A stretch of DNA of 32,576 bases from Bryobacteraceae bacterium (GTDB lineage: Bacteria; Acidobacteriota; Terriglobia; Bryobacterales; Bryobacteraceae). The stretch lies in assembly GCA_025062235.1 (NCBI GenBank), contig JANXAE010000023.1, positions 1 to 32,576 of the forward strand, given 5' to 3'. Shown in pieces: positions 1 to 8,196 of this stretch (the first letter of the stretch is position 1; every line of letters starts with the position of its first letter). The notes under the pieces are model-generated. The model was given only the letters and a program-made list of their open reading frames with translations. It was not told the origin of the DNA and did not search any database. The translations under genes and the position numbers were made by a program.

Positions 1-1
1 G

Positions 2-457
2 AATCTGGTCACGCTGGAAGACGTGTGCGTGCACCAGGGACGGGTCACCGGTGTGGTGGTGAACCGCACGACTTTGTACGGCGAGTTGCCGGTGGATCCC
101 CTGGCCCTGATGGCGGCGAGTGTGATTGACGCGTCCGGACACGACGCCGTAGCGGTGGACAAGCTCACCAGTCGAGGACTCCTGGCGCTGCCGGCGCCGC
201 AGGGCAAGATCGGCGACGGTCCGATGGACGCGGCGGCGGCCGAGCGCTTCGTGGTGGAACGCACGGGCGAGATCTTCCCCGGTCTCTGGGTGGCCGGCAT
301 GAGCGTATGCGCGGCCTATGGCGGGCCGCGGATGGGGCCCATCTTCGGCGGGATGTTGCTTTCCGGGCAGCGGGTCGCGCGACTGATCCTCGAGGGCGCC
401 AGCGGGCCGCAGCCGGCCGCGGACCAGAAGCGATCCGGGGACGTTAAAAGCTTGTAA
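2..457 (+). CDS. thi4: Thi4-family thiazole synthase, C-terminal part
   Basis: Only the last 151 codons are present; the start lies outside the window. The family (Thi4, ribulose-1,5-bisphosphate-type thiazole synthase) makes the adenylated thiazole of thiamine from NAD and glycine, with sulfur from its own cysteine (yeast) or from sulfide (archaeal type). The visible part has the family landmarks: the VDP segment near codon 33, the ASGHDA segment, and the C-terminal FAD/NAD-fold stretch VAGM followed by GGPRMGPIFGGML. The residue just before VDP is Pro here; yeast has the sulfur-donor Cys205 and the methanogen enzyme a His at that place. This should therefore not be a suicide (Cys-donating) enzyme. 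The tail after the last helix is short and polar. The family call is firm; activity without the Cys/His is uncertain. Confidence 0.85.
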   Translation, partial: NLVTLEDVCVHQGRVTGVVVNRTTLYGELPVDPLALMAASVIDASGHDAVAVDKLTSRGLLALPAPQGKIGDGPMDAAAAERFVVERTGEIFPGLWVAGMSVCAAYGGPRMGPIFGGMLLSGQRVARLILEGASGPQPAADQKRSGDVKSL

Positions 458-493
458 AATCCGACCCAAGAAGCGCACCAAGGCGTGACCCCG

Positions 494-517
494 CCCCGTT
501 GCGGGAGTTTAACGGGG
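494..517 (+). terminator. GC-rich hairpin between thi4 and the CotH-like gene
   Basis: The seven-base arms CCCCGTT (494-500) and AACGGGG (511-517) are perfectly complementary around a 10-base loop. The hairpin lies 37 bases after the thi4 stop and 12 bases before the next ATG. There is no U-tract, so it could terminate thi4 weakly or be a leader structure of the next gene. Confidence 0.4.
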
Positions 518-529
518 TGAGGGAGACCC

Positions 530-3490
530 ATGTGCGTCACACTCCGAGGTTTGGCGCTGGCCGTAGTCGCCGCGGCGGCGGTGGGCGGAAGCGACCCCGC
601 GGCGGTGTTCTTTGACGACTCCAAGGTGGGCGAGATCCGCCTGTATTTCGACGATCCGAACTGGTACAACACGCTTTTCCGCGCACACGCCAACGATCCG
701 AACGATCCCTATTTCCCGGCACGGTTCCGCTACGGGGACATCGAAATTCCCAAGATCGGGGCCCGGTTCAAGGGACATTCCTCCTTCCAGCGCAACGGGG
801 TGAAGAAGCCTTTCAAGCTGGATTTCAACGAGTACGACGCCAACGCGAGCTTTCTTGGCCTGAAGAAACTGAATCTGCACAACGGAGACTTGCAACCCGA
901 CTTCATGCGGGAGAAGCTTTTCCTGGAATTCGCGGGCAGGCACGTCTGCGCGATGCGTGCGGCGCACGTGCGGCTGTACGTGAACGATGCGTACTACGGC
1001 CTGTACCTTGCAGTCGAGCAGCCTGACAGGCAGATGATGAGGCGCTGCTTCGGGCAGGACGAGGACGGCAATCTTTTCGAGGCGGGGGAGAACGCGCCGG
1101 CGAACATGAGCTACCTCGGGCCGGACCCGGCGGCATATTACCGGGCCTACGAACTCAAGACGAACGAAGCGGCCAACGACTACTCCGGGCTGATCCGGCT
1201 GCTGAACGTGCTGAACAACACGCCAGCGGGGGAGCTGCCGGCGCGACTGGAGCCGCTGATGGACGTCGAGAACGTGCTGAAGGGGATGGCGCTGAACGCG
1301 CTGTTCACGAACCTGGAGTCCTATCTGGGGTCGGCGGCGGAATACTTCCTCTACCAGCGTTCGCGCGACAACCGTTTCGTCCACATTCATTGGGACACGA
1401 ACGAGACCTTCGGGACGACGGGCGACGGGACACCGCGGCTGGCGGACCCGATGCGGATGGACCCGTTCTGGCTGCCATCGAGCGGTGCGATGGGGCCGGG
1501 GATGCCCGGTGCGCCGGGTGGCGGCGCCGCGGCGAATTCCCGACCGCTGCTCGAGAAGCTCTGGGCGGTTCCGGCGTACAGGCGTTACTACGTGCGGGTG
1601 CTCGCCCAGTTCCTGAGGGAAGGGTTCGACGAGCCAACGTTCGCCGCGCGGATCCGCGAGATTGCGGACCGCATCCGGCCGCACTTGGCCGAAGATCCGA
1701 ACAAGCCGTTCACGATGCAGCAATTCGAGACGGCGCTGCACAGCCAGCTCAATGTCAGCGCCGGAATGGCTGGCCCTTTGACGCTCTACGGGCTGACGCA
1801 GTTCGTGCGCGAGCGGCGAGCGTACCTGCGATCGCTGCTGGACGGCATGGCCGAGCCTTCCGACGTCCGACTGAACGAGATCGCGGCGGTCAACGGGGGC
1901 AGTCCGAGAGACGAGGCAGGCGAGGCGGATCCCTGGGTGGAGCTGTACAACCTGGGTCCGGGGCCCGTGAGCACGGAAGGTTTCTATCTGAGCGACGACC
2001 CCGCCAACCCGACCAAGTGGGCGCTTCCGGCCAGGCGTCTGGCCGATGGCGAGCACCTGCTGTTGTGGCTGGACGGGGAGCCCTGGGAAGGGGAGACGCA
2101 CGCCAATTTCCGGCTGGGGCCGACCGGCGGCCGGCTGTATCTGTTCGCGCGCCAAGTCAGTTTGCAGACGCCGCTCGACACCGTGACCTACCCGGCGCTG
2201 GCGGCTGGGCAATCCTATGCGCGCGTCGGTTCGTGGGGGAGCGAGTGGGCTGTGACGAGCGCTGCGACGCCTGGCGCGGGCAACGTCATCGTCGCCGCAA
2301 GCGGCACGATGCCACGGGCGAGCACTGGCAACGGTCGGCTGCTGATCAACGAGTTCATGGCCGACAACGACGGTGCGTTCGAAGACCCCGACGAGAAGGG
2401 CGCATACGAGGACTGGTTCGAGATCTACAACCCCGGACCTGCGCCGGTGAACATGGGGGGCATGTACATCACGGACAATCCGCGGAACCCCACGAAATGG
2501 AGGGTTCCCGAGGGCGTGGTGATTCCTGCGGGCGGTCATCTGGTGTTCATCGCCGACGGGGAGACGGCGCAGGGACCTCTGCACACGAGCTGGTCGCTGA
2601 GCGCGGACGGGGAATCCATCAGCCTCTACGAGCCGGACGGGCAGACGCTCATTGACTCGGTGACGTTCGGGCCGCAACGCACGGACGTGGCGATGGGCAG
2701 GACCAGCGACGGCGCCCCGAGCTGGAGCCTGTTCGTGCCGGGCACGCCGGGCAAGGCGAACCGCGACCCCTTGGCGAACTGGATCCTGAACGCAGCCTCC
2801 TACGAGCTCGGCCCTCTGGCGCCGGAATCCATCGCGAGCGTCTTCGCCGCCGGGATCGCCACGACGACCGTGACGGCGCAGCAGACGTCGCTCGCCACCG
2901 AACTGGCCGGGGTAACGGTGACGTTGACCGACAGCAAAGGGACAAGGCACGCGGCGGCGCTTTATTTCGTTTCCCCCGAGCAGTTGAATTTCCTGGTCCC
3001 GGGAGGTATCGCGGCGGGCAAAGCACGGGTCGAGATCCGGCGCCCGGACGGTTCCCTGCTGTCCGCCGACACGCTGATAGATGCCGCCGCGCCGGGCCTG
3101 TTCTCGGCGGATTCCACGGGCAAAGGCTTGGGCGTGATGGCCGCGGTGAGCGGAGCTGGCACCAGCCAGACGTGGACGCCGGTGTACGAATACGACGCGG
3201 GCGCCAGGAAGTTCGCGGCCAAACCCGTCAAGCTCTCGCCGAGCGGGCCAGAGGTCTACCTGGTTCTCTACGGGACGGGGATCCGGCATGCCAAAGCGGC
3301 CGATCTGACGGCGACCGTGGGGGGCGTGGGCGTGCCGATCGCCTACGCAGGCCCGCAGGGCCAATACGCCGGTGTGGATCAGGTGAATCTCGGGCCGCTA
3401 CCGGCCTCGCTCGCAGGCAAGGGCGAAGTGAGCGTGGTGGTTGCCGCAGGGCGTTTCAAGTCGAATGCGGTTACGCTGGTGATCGAGTAG
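530..3490 (+). CDS. Secreted CotH kinase-like protein with two lamin-tail domains and a TIGR03437-type C-terminus
   Basis: 986 residues. The ATG follows GGGAG at a normal distance, and the first ~22 residues are a signal peptide, so the protein is exported. Residues ~30-430 resemble the CotH family (atypical protein/spore-coat kinases): KGHSSFQRNG, KKPFKLDFN, a conserved REKL segment, and HWDTNETFG at about 287-295, which corresponds to the usual metal-binding WDxDxxFG with Asn in place of the second Asp. Two lamin-tail beta-sandwiches follow (start ~445 and ~602), both carrying the repeat element NPTKW and the motif NE(I/F). The last ~235 residues (from ILNAASY, ~752) match the Solibacter paralogous C-terminal domain TIGR03437 (VSPEQLNFLVP and VYLVLYGTGIR are typical). 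The role is unknown; extracellular phosphorylation or surface attachment is inference. Confidence 0.85.
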   Translation: MCVTLRGLALAVVAAAAVGGSDPAAVFFDDSKVGEIRLYFDDPNWYNTLFRAHANDPNDPYFPARFRYGDIEIPKIGARFKGHSSFQRNGVKKPFKLDFNEYDANASFLGLKKLNLHNGDLQPDFMREKLFLEFAGRHVCAMRAAHVRLYVNDAYYGLYLAVEQPDRQMMRRCFGQDEDGNLFEAGENAPANMSYLGPDPAAYYRAYELKTNEAANDYSGLIRLLNVLNNTPAGELPARLEPLMDVENVLKGMALNALFTNLESYLGSAAEYFLYQRSRDNRFVHIHWDTNETFGTTGDGTPRLADPMRMDPFWLPSSGAMGPGMPGAPGGGAAANSRPLLEKLWAVPAYRRYYVRVLAQFLREGFDEPTFAARIREIADRIRPHLAEDPNKPFTMQQFETALHSQLNVSAGMAGPLTLYGLTQFVRERRAYLRSLLDGMAEPSDVRLNEIAAVNGGSPRDEAGEADPWVELYNLGPGPVSTEGFYLSDDPANPTKWALPARRLADGEHLLLWLDGEPWEGETHANFRLGPTGGRLYLFARQVSLQTPLDTVTYPALAAGQSYARVGSWGSEWAVTSAATPGAGNVIVAASGTMPRASTGNGRLLINEFMADNDGAFEDPDEKGAYEDWFEIYNPGPAPVNMGGMYITDNPRNPTKWRVPEGVVIPAGGHLVFIADGETAQGPLHTSWSLSADGESISLYEPDGQTLIDSVTFGPQRTDVAMGRTSDGAPSWSLFVPGTPGKANRDPLANWILNAASYELGPLAPESIASVFAAGIATTTVTAQQTSLATELAGVTVTLTDSKGTRHAAALYFVSPEQLNFLVPGGIAAGKARVEIRRPDGSLLSADTLIDAAAPGLFSADSTGKGLGVMAAVSGAGTSQTWTPVYEYDAGARKFAAKPVKLSPSGPEVYLVLYGTGIRHAKAADLTATVGGVGVPIAYAGPQGQYAGVDQVNLGPLPASLAGKGEVSVVVAAGRFKSNAVTLVIE

Positions 3491-3497
3491 GAAAAGA

Positions 3498-3529
3498 GCG
3501 CCCGCGCGGCGGGAGGGCTGCGCGGGCGC
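3498..3529 (-). terminator. Intrinsic terminator of the beta-helix gene
   Basis: A perfect 10-base stem, GCGCCCGCGC (3498-3507) and GCGCGGGCGC (3520-3529), has a 12-base loop and sits between two convergent genes. Read on the minus strand, the stem is followed by TCTTTTC, a short U-rich tract. It therefore best fits termination of the leftward transcript, and it may also stop the rightward CotH transcript. Confidence 0.7.
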
Positions 3530-3547
3530 AGGGCCGGTCAAGGGAGG

Positions 3548-5290
3548 TCAGGGCACGCGGAGATCCTGTTCCTGGATGAAATTCGTCCACTCTTCGGTCC
3601 AGTTGAGGTCGCCGAAAGCGCCGCTCCACGTGGCCCACTGATCGAAAAAGCCGTCATCGGGCGGCTGCACCCAATTGGCGCGGAAGACAGGCGAGCCCAG
3701 ACGGGGTCGGAAGTCGGGGTCGGAGAACTCGAAGGGCCGGCGAAGCATCGGGTCCGCGACGAGGATGTTGCGGGCGCGCCCGCGCTCACCACGCACGAAG
3801 GGCAGGGCGCTAGCGGTGACCTGTCCCTCGAGGTTATTGGGACGGCCCGAGGATCTGCCGTTGTTCCAGAGGATGATGCCGTCCATGGTCAGTTCGCCGG
3901 AGTCCAAGTTCTCGAGGGTGCGAGCATCGCGCAAGTCCACGCCGGCGGTGATCCAATTGTAGGCGATCATGTTGTTGTAGACGCCGCCCGAGCCGCGGCG
4001 CAGGAAGACGGCGGCCACGCCGGTCCCCTCGTCGAAGGACTGCGTCAGGCGGTCGCCCACGCCCACCAAGGTGACGTTGTAGAACTGCGGTTTGGAGAGC
4101 GGCTGGAGGGCGTGATTGGTCTCGTTGTTGTCCATCTCGATGCCGCGATTGCCGTTGTCCTCGTTGACGACGGCGAGAGCGTGCTGGACCTTGCCACGCC
4201 AACCGATCTGTCCGTCGAAATAATCGTCACGGGCGTAAGTGGCGACCAGGTACTTGGCGTTGTTGGTGCCTCCGAACCACTCGAAGGCGTCATCGAAGCC
4301 GTAGTGCACCTGCAAGTATTCGCTGACGGTGCCTGTGCCGCACGAGCCCCAAGTGATGCCGTTGACTTCGTTGTTCGGCTGGAACTCGGCGCCGGCGAAT
4401 TCGACGCGCACGTAGCGCAGGAAGCCGCAAGAGTGCGTGTCGTCGTTGCCACCGTAGCGGGTGTCGGGCGAATCGGGCAAACCCTCGATGAACCCTTCTC
4501 CGCCAGGCCAGTTGTTGCTGGCGCGGCCGAGCAGGATCAGTCCTCCCCAATCGCCGGGTTTGCGTTGACCGAAAGGCTGGGAGCTGGTCATGATGATGGG
4601 TCGGCTGCGCGAGCCATTGGCGACGATGCGCCCGGTGCGGGTGATCACCAGAGCCGATGGCGGCTGGGAACCGGGCTCGCCGATGATGAAGGTGCCCCGC
4701 TCGATGGTCAAGGTGGCGCCGTTGCGCACGAAGACGAGGCCGCGGATGCGGTAGGCCCTGGTGTTGACCCAGGTGGTGTCGGATTCGATGTTGCCGGTGA
4801 TCTGGACTTCCTCGCTGACGATGCCGAACTTGAAGTAGGCGGACTTGACGATGCGGGTGCCGGTGAAATCGCGCAGTTGCACGACGATGGTGTGCATGCC
4901 CAGCTCGTCCGGAGCCTGGAAGGTGGCCAGGACGGCTTTTTCGACGGCCTCGAGGTACCGCATGCGGAAGCCCGACTCCAGGGTGTTGCCGGCGATATCC
5001 TTCGGTTCGGCGCCGCCGCCGGGCAGATAGCTGCGCGCGCCGGTCTGATTGTTCTGCCGGTAGGCGACGATGGTGTACGGCAGCGGATCGTTGTAAGGTT
5101 TCAGGGTCCAACGGACCGTAACCGTCTCGCCGGGCCGGTAGACGTACTTATCGGTCCACACCCAGATGGCGGCTTGAGTTTCCAGTTGATGAGTGGCGCT
5201 GACCTGCCGGGGCTCGGAATCGTGGCTGGCCGGGCGCGCCGGCCAAGCGGCCAGCAGGACGGCGCACGTCAAAATTTGCCAACGCATCAT
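3548..5290 (-). CDS. Secreted right-handed beta-helix protein, partner of the TonB-dependent receptor
   Basis: 580 residues from the ATG at 5290. That start has an AAGGAGGT Shine-Dalgarno at 5302-5309 and begins a clean signal peptide (MMRWQILTCAVLLAAWPA). An in-frame ATG at 5332, directly after the receptor's stop, would spoil the signal. Residues ~35-150 form a beta-sandwich region (YRPGETVTVRW). The remainder looks like a parallel beta-helix: LTIERGTFIIGEPGS, GDWGGLILLG, FQPNNEVNGITW, DDAFEWFGGTNNAKYL and IGWRGKVQHALAV. Aromatic, Asp and Asn residues are rich along one face, as in carbohydrate- or ligand-binding helices. From memory, proteins with these GDWGG/FEWFGG motifs are often encoded beside TonB-dependent receptors and remain uncharacterised. 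The start lies 42 bases after the receptor's stop, so it is probably co-transcribed. A surface or secreted ligand-capture role is inferred. Confidence 0.8.
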   Translation of the reverse strand: MMRWQILTCAVLLAAWPARPASHDSEPRQVSATHQLETQAAIWVWTDKYVYRPGETVTVRWTLKPYNDPLPYTIVAYRQNNQTGARSYLPGGGAEPKDIAGNTLESGFRMRYLEAVEKAVLATFQAPDELGMHTIVVQLRDFTGTRIVKSAYFKFGIVSEEVQITGNIESDTTWVNTRAYRIRGLVFVRNGATLTIERGTFIIGEPGSQPPSALVITRTGRIVANGSRSRPIIMTSSQPFGQRKPGDWGGLILLGRASNNWPGGEGFIEGLPDSPDTRYGGNDDTHSCGFLRYVRVEFAGAEFQPNNEVNGITWGSCGTGTVSEYLQVHYGFDDAFEWFGGTNNAKYLVATYARDDYFDGQIGWRGKVQHALAVVNEDNGNRGIEMDNNETNHALQPLSKPQFYNVTLVGVGDRLTQSFDEGTGVAAVFLRRGSGGVYNNMIAYNWITAGVDLRDARTLENLDSGELTMDGIILWNNGRSSGRPNNLEGQVTASALPFVRGERGRARNILVADPMLRRPFEFSDPDFRPRLGSPVFRANWVQPPDDGFFDQWATWSGAFGDLNWTEEWTNFIQEQDLRVP

Positions 5291-5301
5291 CTCGAGAAGT
5301 A

Positions 5302-5309
5302 ACCTCCTT
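5302..5309 (-). promoter_or_regulatory. Strong Shine-Dalgarno that fixes the beta-helix protein start
   Basis: AAGGAGGT on the minus strand lies 11 bases before the ATG at 5290. It is the best ribosome binding site in the leftward cluster, and it lies downstream of the alternative ATG at 5332, which argues against that longer start. Confidence 0.7.
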
Positions 5310-5332
5310 GGATCGCGTCGAGGTACAAACAT

Positions 5333-8098
5333 TCAAAAAATCGAGTAACTCGTGCCGACGCTGATGGTTCGTCCCAGGCGGAAGCTGCGTTGCAGGATGC
5401 CGGCCTGGGTCCAGCGGTAGTGGGTATCGCCCAGATTTTCCGCAGCCAGTCGCAGTGACCAGCGGCCATCCTCGCGGAAATGGAAGTGATAGACGAAATC
5501 CAGCTGTGCGAAGCCCTCCTGGTAAATGTCGGGCAGCCCCATGGCTCCGACGTCGCTCAAGCGGCGAGACGTATAGTTCATGTAGAAGCGGGCCTGGGAA
5601 CGCCAGCTGGGTTTCATCCACTCGACGAGGAGATTGGCCAGGTAACGGGACTGTCCGACCAAAGGACGTCGAAGCGAGGTCAGGACGGTGCGCTGCGAGT
5701 CGGGGATGCGCACGTGGGAATCCACGAAAGTGAAGTTGCCGGCCAGCAGGAACTCGTTGAGGCGGGGATGCAGGGCGGCGAGGCGACGGCGCATTTCGAT
5801 CTCAATGCCGCGATTGCGCGCCGAGTGAGCGTTGAGGAAGGTCTGGCGCAAGTCGCTGGTCGTGGCCTGAATGGTGACCTCGATGGGGTTGTGGAAGGTC
5901 TTGTAAAAGAGGCTGGCGGCCAGCAACTGGTCGCCGCCGAAGAACAGCTCCCAGCGGGCGTCGTAATTCTCGATGGCCGTGCGGACGAGCCTAGGGTTGC
6001 CGACGACGTTGAAGCCGCCGAGCACGTTGGTGAAATCGAAGGGAGAGAGCTCGCGGAAATCGGGGCGGGCAACGGTGCGCGCGAAGGCCAGGCGGAGATT
6101 CTGGCGCGGGCCGAGCGAGTAGATGAGGTTGGCGGCAGGCAGAGGGTCGCGGTTGCGCAGGCGGGCAACGGCGGGCACCGCACCGGGAACCAGAGGATCG
6201 ATCGTGGTGACGTCCACAGCGGAGTCCTCGAGGCGGAGTCCCGCCACCAAGCGCCAGCGCGACGCCCAACTCAGATCGGTCATCGCGTAAGCGCCGTGGA
6301 TGCGCATTTGGCCGTCGTAGGTGTCGGTGCCCCTGGTCACCTCGCGCACCACGAAGCCATCAGGCCGGATGTTCTCGGGGCTGAAGAGCCGGTTGGAGGG
6401 CAGCGTCAGATCGAGCGTGGCCGTGCGCACGGGGGTGAAGCGGAAGCGGCGGGCCTCGAAGTGCCGCTCGCGGAACGAGGCGCGGTAACCGAAAAGCAAC
6501 ATGCCGGAAACCCCGCCGCGATAAAAGGGCAGACTCCAATCGAGCTGGGGCTCGCGGATGCGATCGTCCAGATGGTTGAAGAAGCGCAGTCCGGATTGGG
6601 GCATGGCGCTGAAGACCAGCACGCCGTCGGCGCGCGGGGTCCGGAAGACCTCGCGCATGTCGGGCTCGTCGCGGCGCGAGCCAGACCAGGTGAATTGCCA
6701 GCGCAGGATGCTGTTGCGCAGGCGCGCCAGGGTGTGTTCGCCGTCGAAGGAGTTGGCTTGCAAGGAACGCTCGACCCAACGCAGTCGGGTGGAATGGATC
6801 CAGGTGTCCACTCCGCCGTTGTAGCCCGCGAAGACGCGGGTTTCCTTGTCGGTGTCGCGGGTGAGCATGCTACGGAAGACGAGCTTGTGCGTCGGGCTCA
6901 AACGCAGGGCGGCATTCAAGACGCCGCCGAGGCGTGCAGATTCGGTGTCGGCCGTGAAATCGGGATATTCGGTATGGATGCGGACTTCCCCCTTGCCGGC
7001 GTTCACCAAGTAGCGTTGCAGTTCGAGCGAGCGCTGGAGCTTGTTGGAGAAAGTCAGCGCGCCGACCAGGCCCAGGCGTCCGATGCTGTCGCCGCCGACG
7101 AGGGTGAAGCTCTGCTGCGGGCGCGCCGAAGCGATGGGTACCGGCTCCCAGTTGCGGGCGAAAGCCTCGCCGAACTGCTCGAACTGGGCCTCGCTGAAGC
7201 GTCCCGGGAAGAGGCGGCTGTTGGCCGGGATCGAGGCGGGCATGCGTCGCGAACCGTCGTCAAACCCGAAGAAATCGTAGCGGCCGCCCGGGTACGTCAG
7301 GAAGGGCCGGCCTGTGGTGCGGGCGTTGAAGCCGTAGGAGGTCGAGAGCCGGAGGATGCGGCGGGCGGGAAACTCAACAGTATGCATGCGCACCAAGCCG
7401 CCGGAGAACTCTCCGGGCAAGTCCGGGCTATAGGTCTTGAGGACCAGGATCCGATCGATCAATTCGACCGGGAAGAGGTCCAGCGGGACGACGCGCCGTT
7501 CGGGCTCGGTGGTGGGAACGAGCGCGTTGTTGAGCAGCGTTGCGCTGTAGCGCTCGCCCAAGCCGCGTACGTAGACGTAGCCGGAACCGACGAGCGAGAC
7601 GCCGGTCACGCGGGTCAGGGCGGCGGCGGCGTCGGAGGCCACAGAGTTGCTGATCTCCTCGGCGGAGGCGCCGTCGCTGATGCTGGCGAGCAGGCGGCGC
7701 TCGGCGATGACGGATTCCGCGGTGGCGGCGCCTGCGGAAAGCCGCTCGACGACCTCCACCTGGGTGACGTCACCAGCGAAGGAAAGTACCTTCGAGGCGT
7801 CCGTCACTTGACCGGGGCGGACGACGAGCTGATCGAGCTGCGCAGGATGAAAACCCTGGGCTGTGATGCGGAGGCTGTAGCTGCCCGGGGCCAGCTCGAA
7901 ACGGAAGACGCCATCCTGGTTGGAGGTGGTCTTGAGGCGGGGGTCTTCGATCACCTCGACGAGGGCGCCCGGCACGGGCTTGCCGCTGCGGGAATCGTAA
8001 AGGACGCCGGCCAGCGTACCTGCGCCGGGATCGGAGGCCCAAGCGACCGGACGCAGGGCAGACAAGGCCAGCACGAGCACTCCAAGCCAGTCCCTCAT
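5333..8098 (-). CDS. TonB-dependent receptor with N-terminal carboxypeptidase-regulatory-like domain
   Basis: 921 residues from the ATG at 8098, chosen because a signal peptide (MRDWLGVLVLALSALRPVAWA) starts there; upstream codons in the same frame look non-coding. Residues ~26-110 are a CarboxypepD_reg-like sandwich (GTLAGVLYDSRSGKPVPGA). The plug follows (ISDGASAEEISNS, VTGVSLVGSGYVYVRGLGER), and the 22-strand barrel fills the rest, ending in a terminal Phe (TSYSIF) as outer-membrane barrels need for BAM insertion. It would import a scarce ligand using TonB energy; the TonB-like protein at 22465-23487 is a possible partner. This domain order is common for large-substrate receptors of Bacteroidota and Acidobacteriota. 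No SD is seen; TATCCT lies 9 bases before the ATG. The ligand is unknown. Confidence 0.9.
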   Translation of the reverse strand: MRDWLGVLVLALSALRPVAWASDPGAGTLAGVLYDSRSGKPVPGALVEVIEDPRLKTTSNQDGVFRFELAPGSYSLRITAQGFHPAQLDQLVVRPGQVTDASKVLSFAGDVTQVEVVERLSAGAATAESVIAERRLLASISDGASAEEISNSVASDAAAALTRVTGVSLVGSGYVYVRGLGERYSATLLNNALVPTTEPERRVVPLDLFPVELIDRILVLKTYSPDLPGEFSGGLVRMHTVEFPARRILRLSTSYGFNARTTGRPFLTYPGGRYDFFGFDDGSRRMPASIPANSRLFPGRFSEAQFEQFGEAFARNWEPVPIASARPQQSFTLVGGDSIGRLGLVGALTFSNKLQRSLELQRYLVNAGKGEVRIHTEYPDFTADTESARLGGVLNAALRLSPTHKLVFRSMLTRDTDKETRVFAGYNGGVDTWIHSTRLRWVERSLQANSFDGEHTLARLRNSILRWQFTWSGSRRDEPDMREVFRTPRADGVLVFSAMPQSGLRFFNHLDDRIREPQLDWSLPFYRGGVSGMLLFGYRASFRERHFEARRFRFTPVRTATLDLTLPSNRLFSPENIRPDGFVVREVTRGTDTYDGQMRIHGAYAMTDLSWASRWRLVAGLRLEDSAVDVTTIDPLVPGAVPAVARLRNRDPLPAANLIYSLGPRQNLRLAFARTVARPDFRELSPFDFTNVLGGFNVVGNPRLVRTAIENYDARWELFFGGDQLLAASLFYKTFHNPIEVTIQATTSDLRQTFLNAHSARNRGIEIEMRRRLAALHPRLNEFLLAGNFTFVDSHVRIPDSQRTVLTSLRRPLVGQSRYLANLLVEWMKPSWRSQARFYMNYTSRRLSDVGAMGLPDIYQEGFAQLDFVYHFHFREDGRWSLRLAAENLGDTHYRWTQAGILQRSFRLGRTISVGTSYSIF

Positions 8099-8107
8099 GC
8101 CGCCAAC

Positions 8108-8113
8108 AGGATA
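8108..8113 (-). promoter_or_regulatory. Possible -10 element just before the receptor start
   Basis: TATCCT on the minus strand is 9 bases upstream of the receptor ATG, with no Shine-Dalgarno in between. It could give a leaderless or near-leaderless transcript in addition to read-through from the MFS gene. No convincing -35 is visible. Confidence 0.3.
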
Positions 8114-8160
8114 GGGCACGGCTGCAACGATACGGTTACGGGCGGGCGAAGATTCGATCA

Positions 8161-8190
8161 GCAGGCGGGTAGAAGGTTGGAAGCGCCTGC
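8161..8190 (-). terminator. Hairpin between the MFS and receptor genes
   Basis: GCAGGCG (8161-8167) pairs with CGCCTGC (8184-8190) around a 16-base loop, starting 7 bases after the MFS stop codon. No U-tract follows on the minus strand. It may be a partial terminator or a processing site that sets different mRNA levels for transporter and receptor. Confidence 0.35.
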
Positions 8191-8196
8191 GAAGGC

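Noticed and set aside
509-3364. Very long leftward open frame opposite the CotH-like gene
   Set aside because: Arg/Gly/Val/His-rich, with no signal or motif; the rightward frame carries recognisable domains throughout. It is an antisense artefact of high GC.
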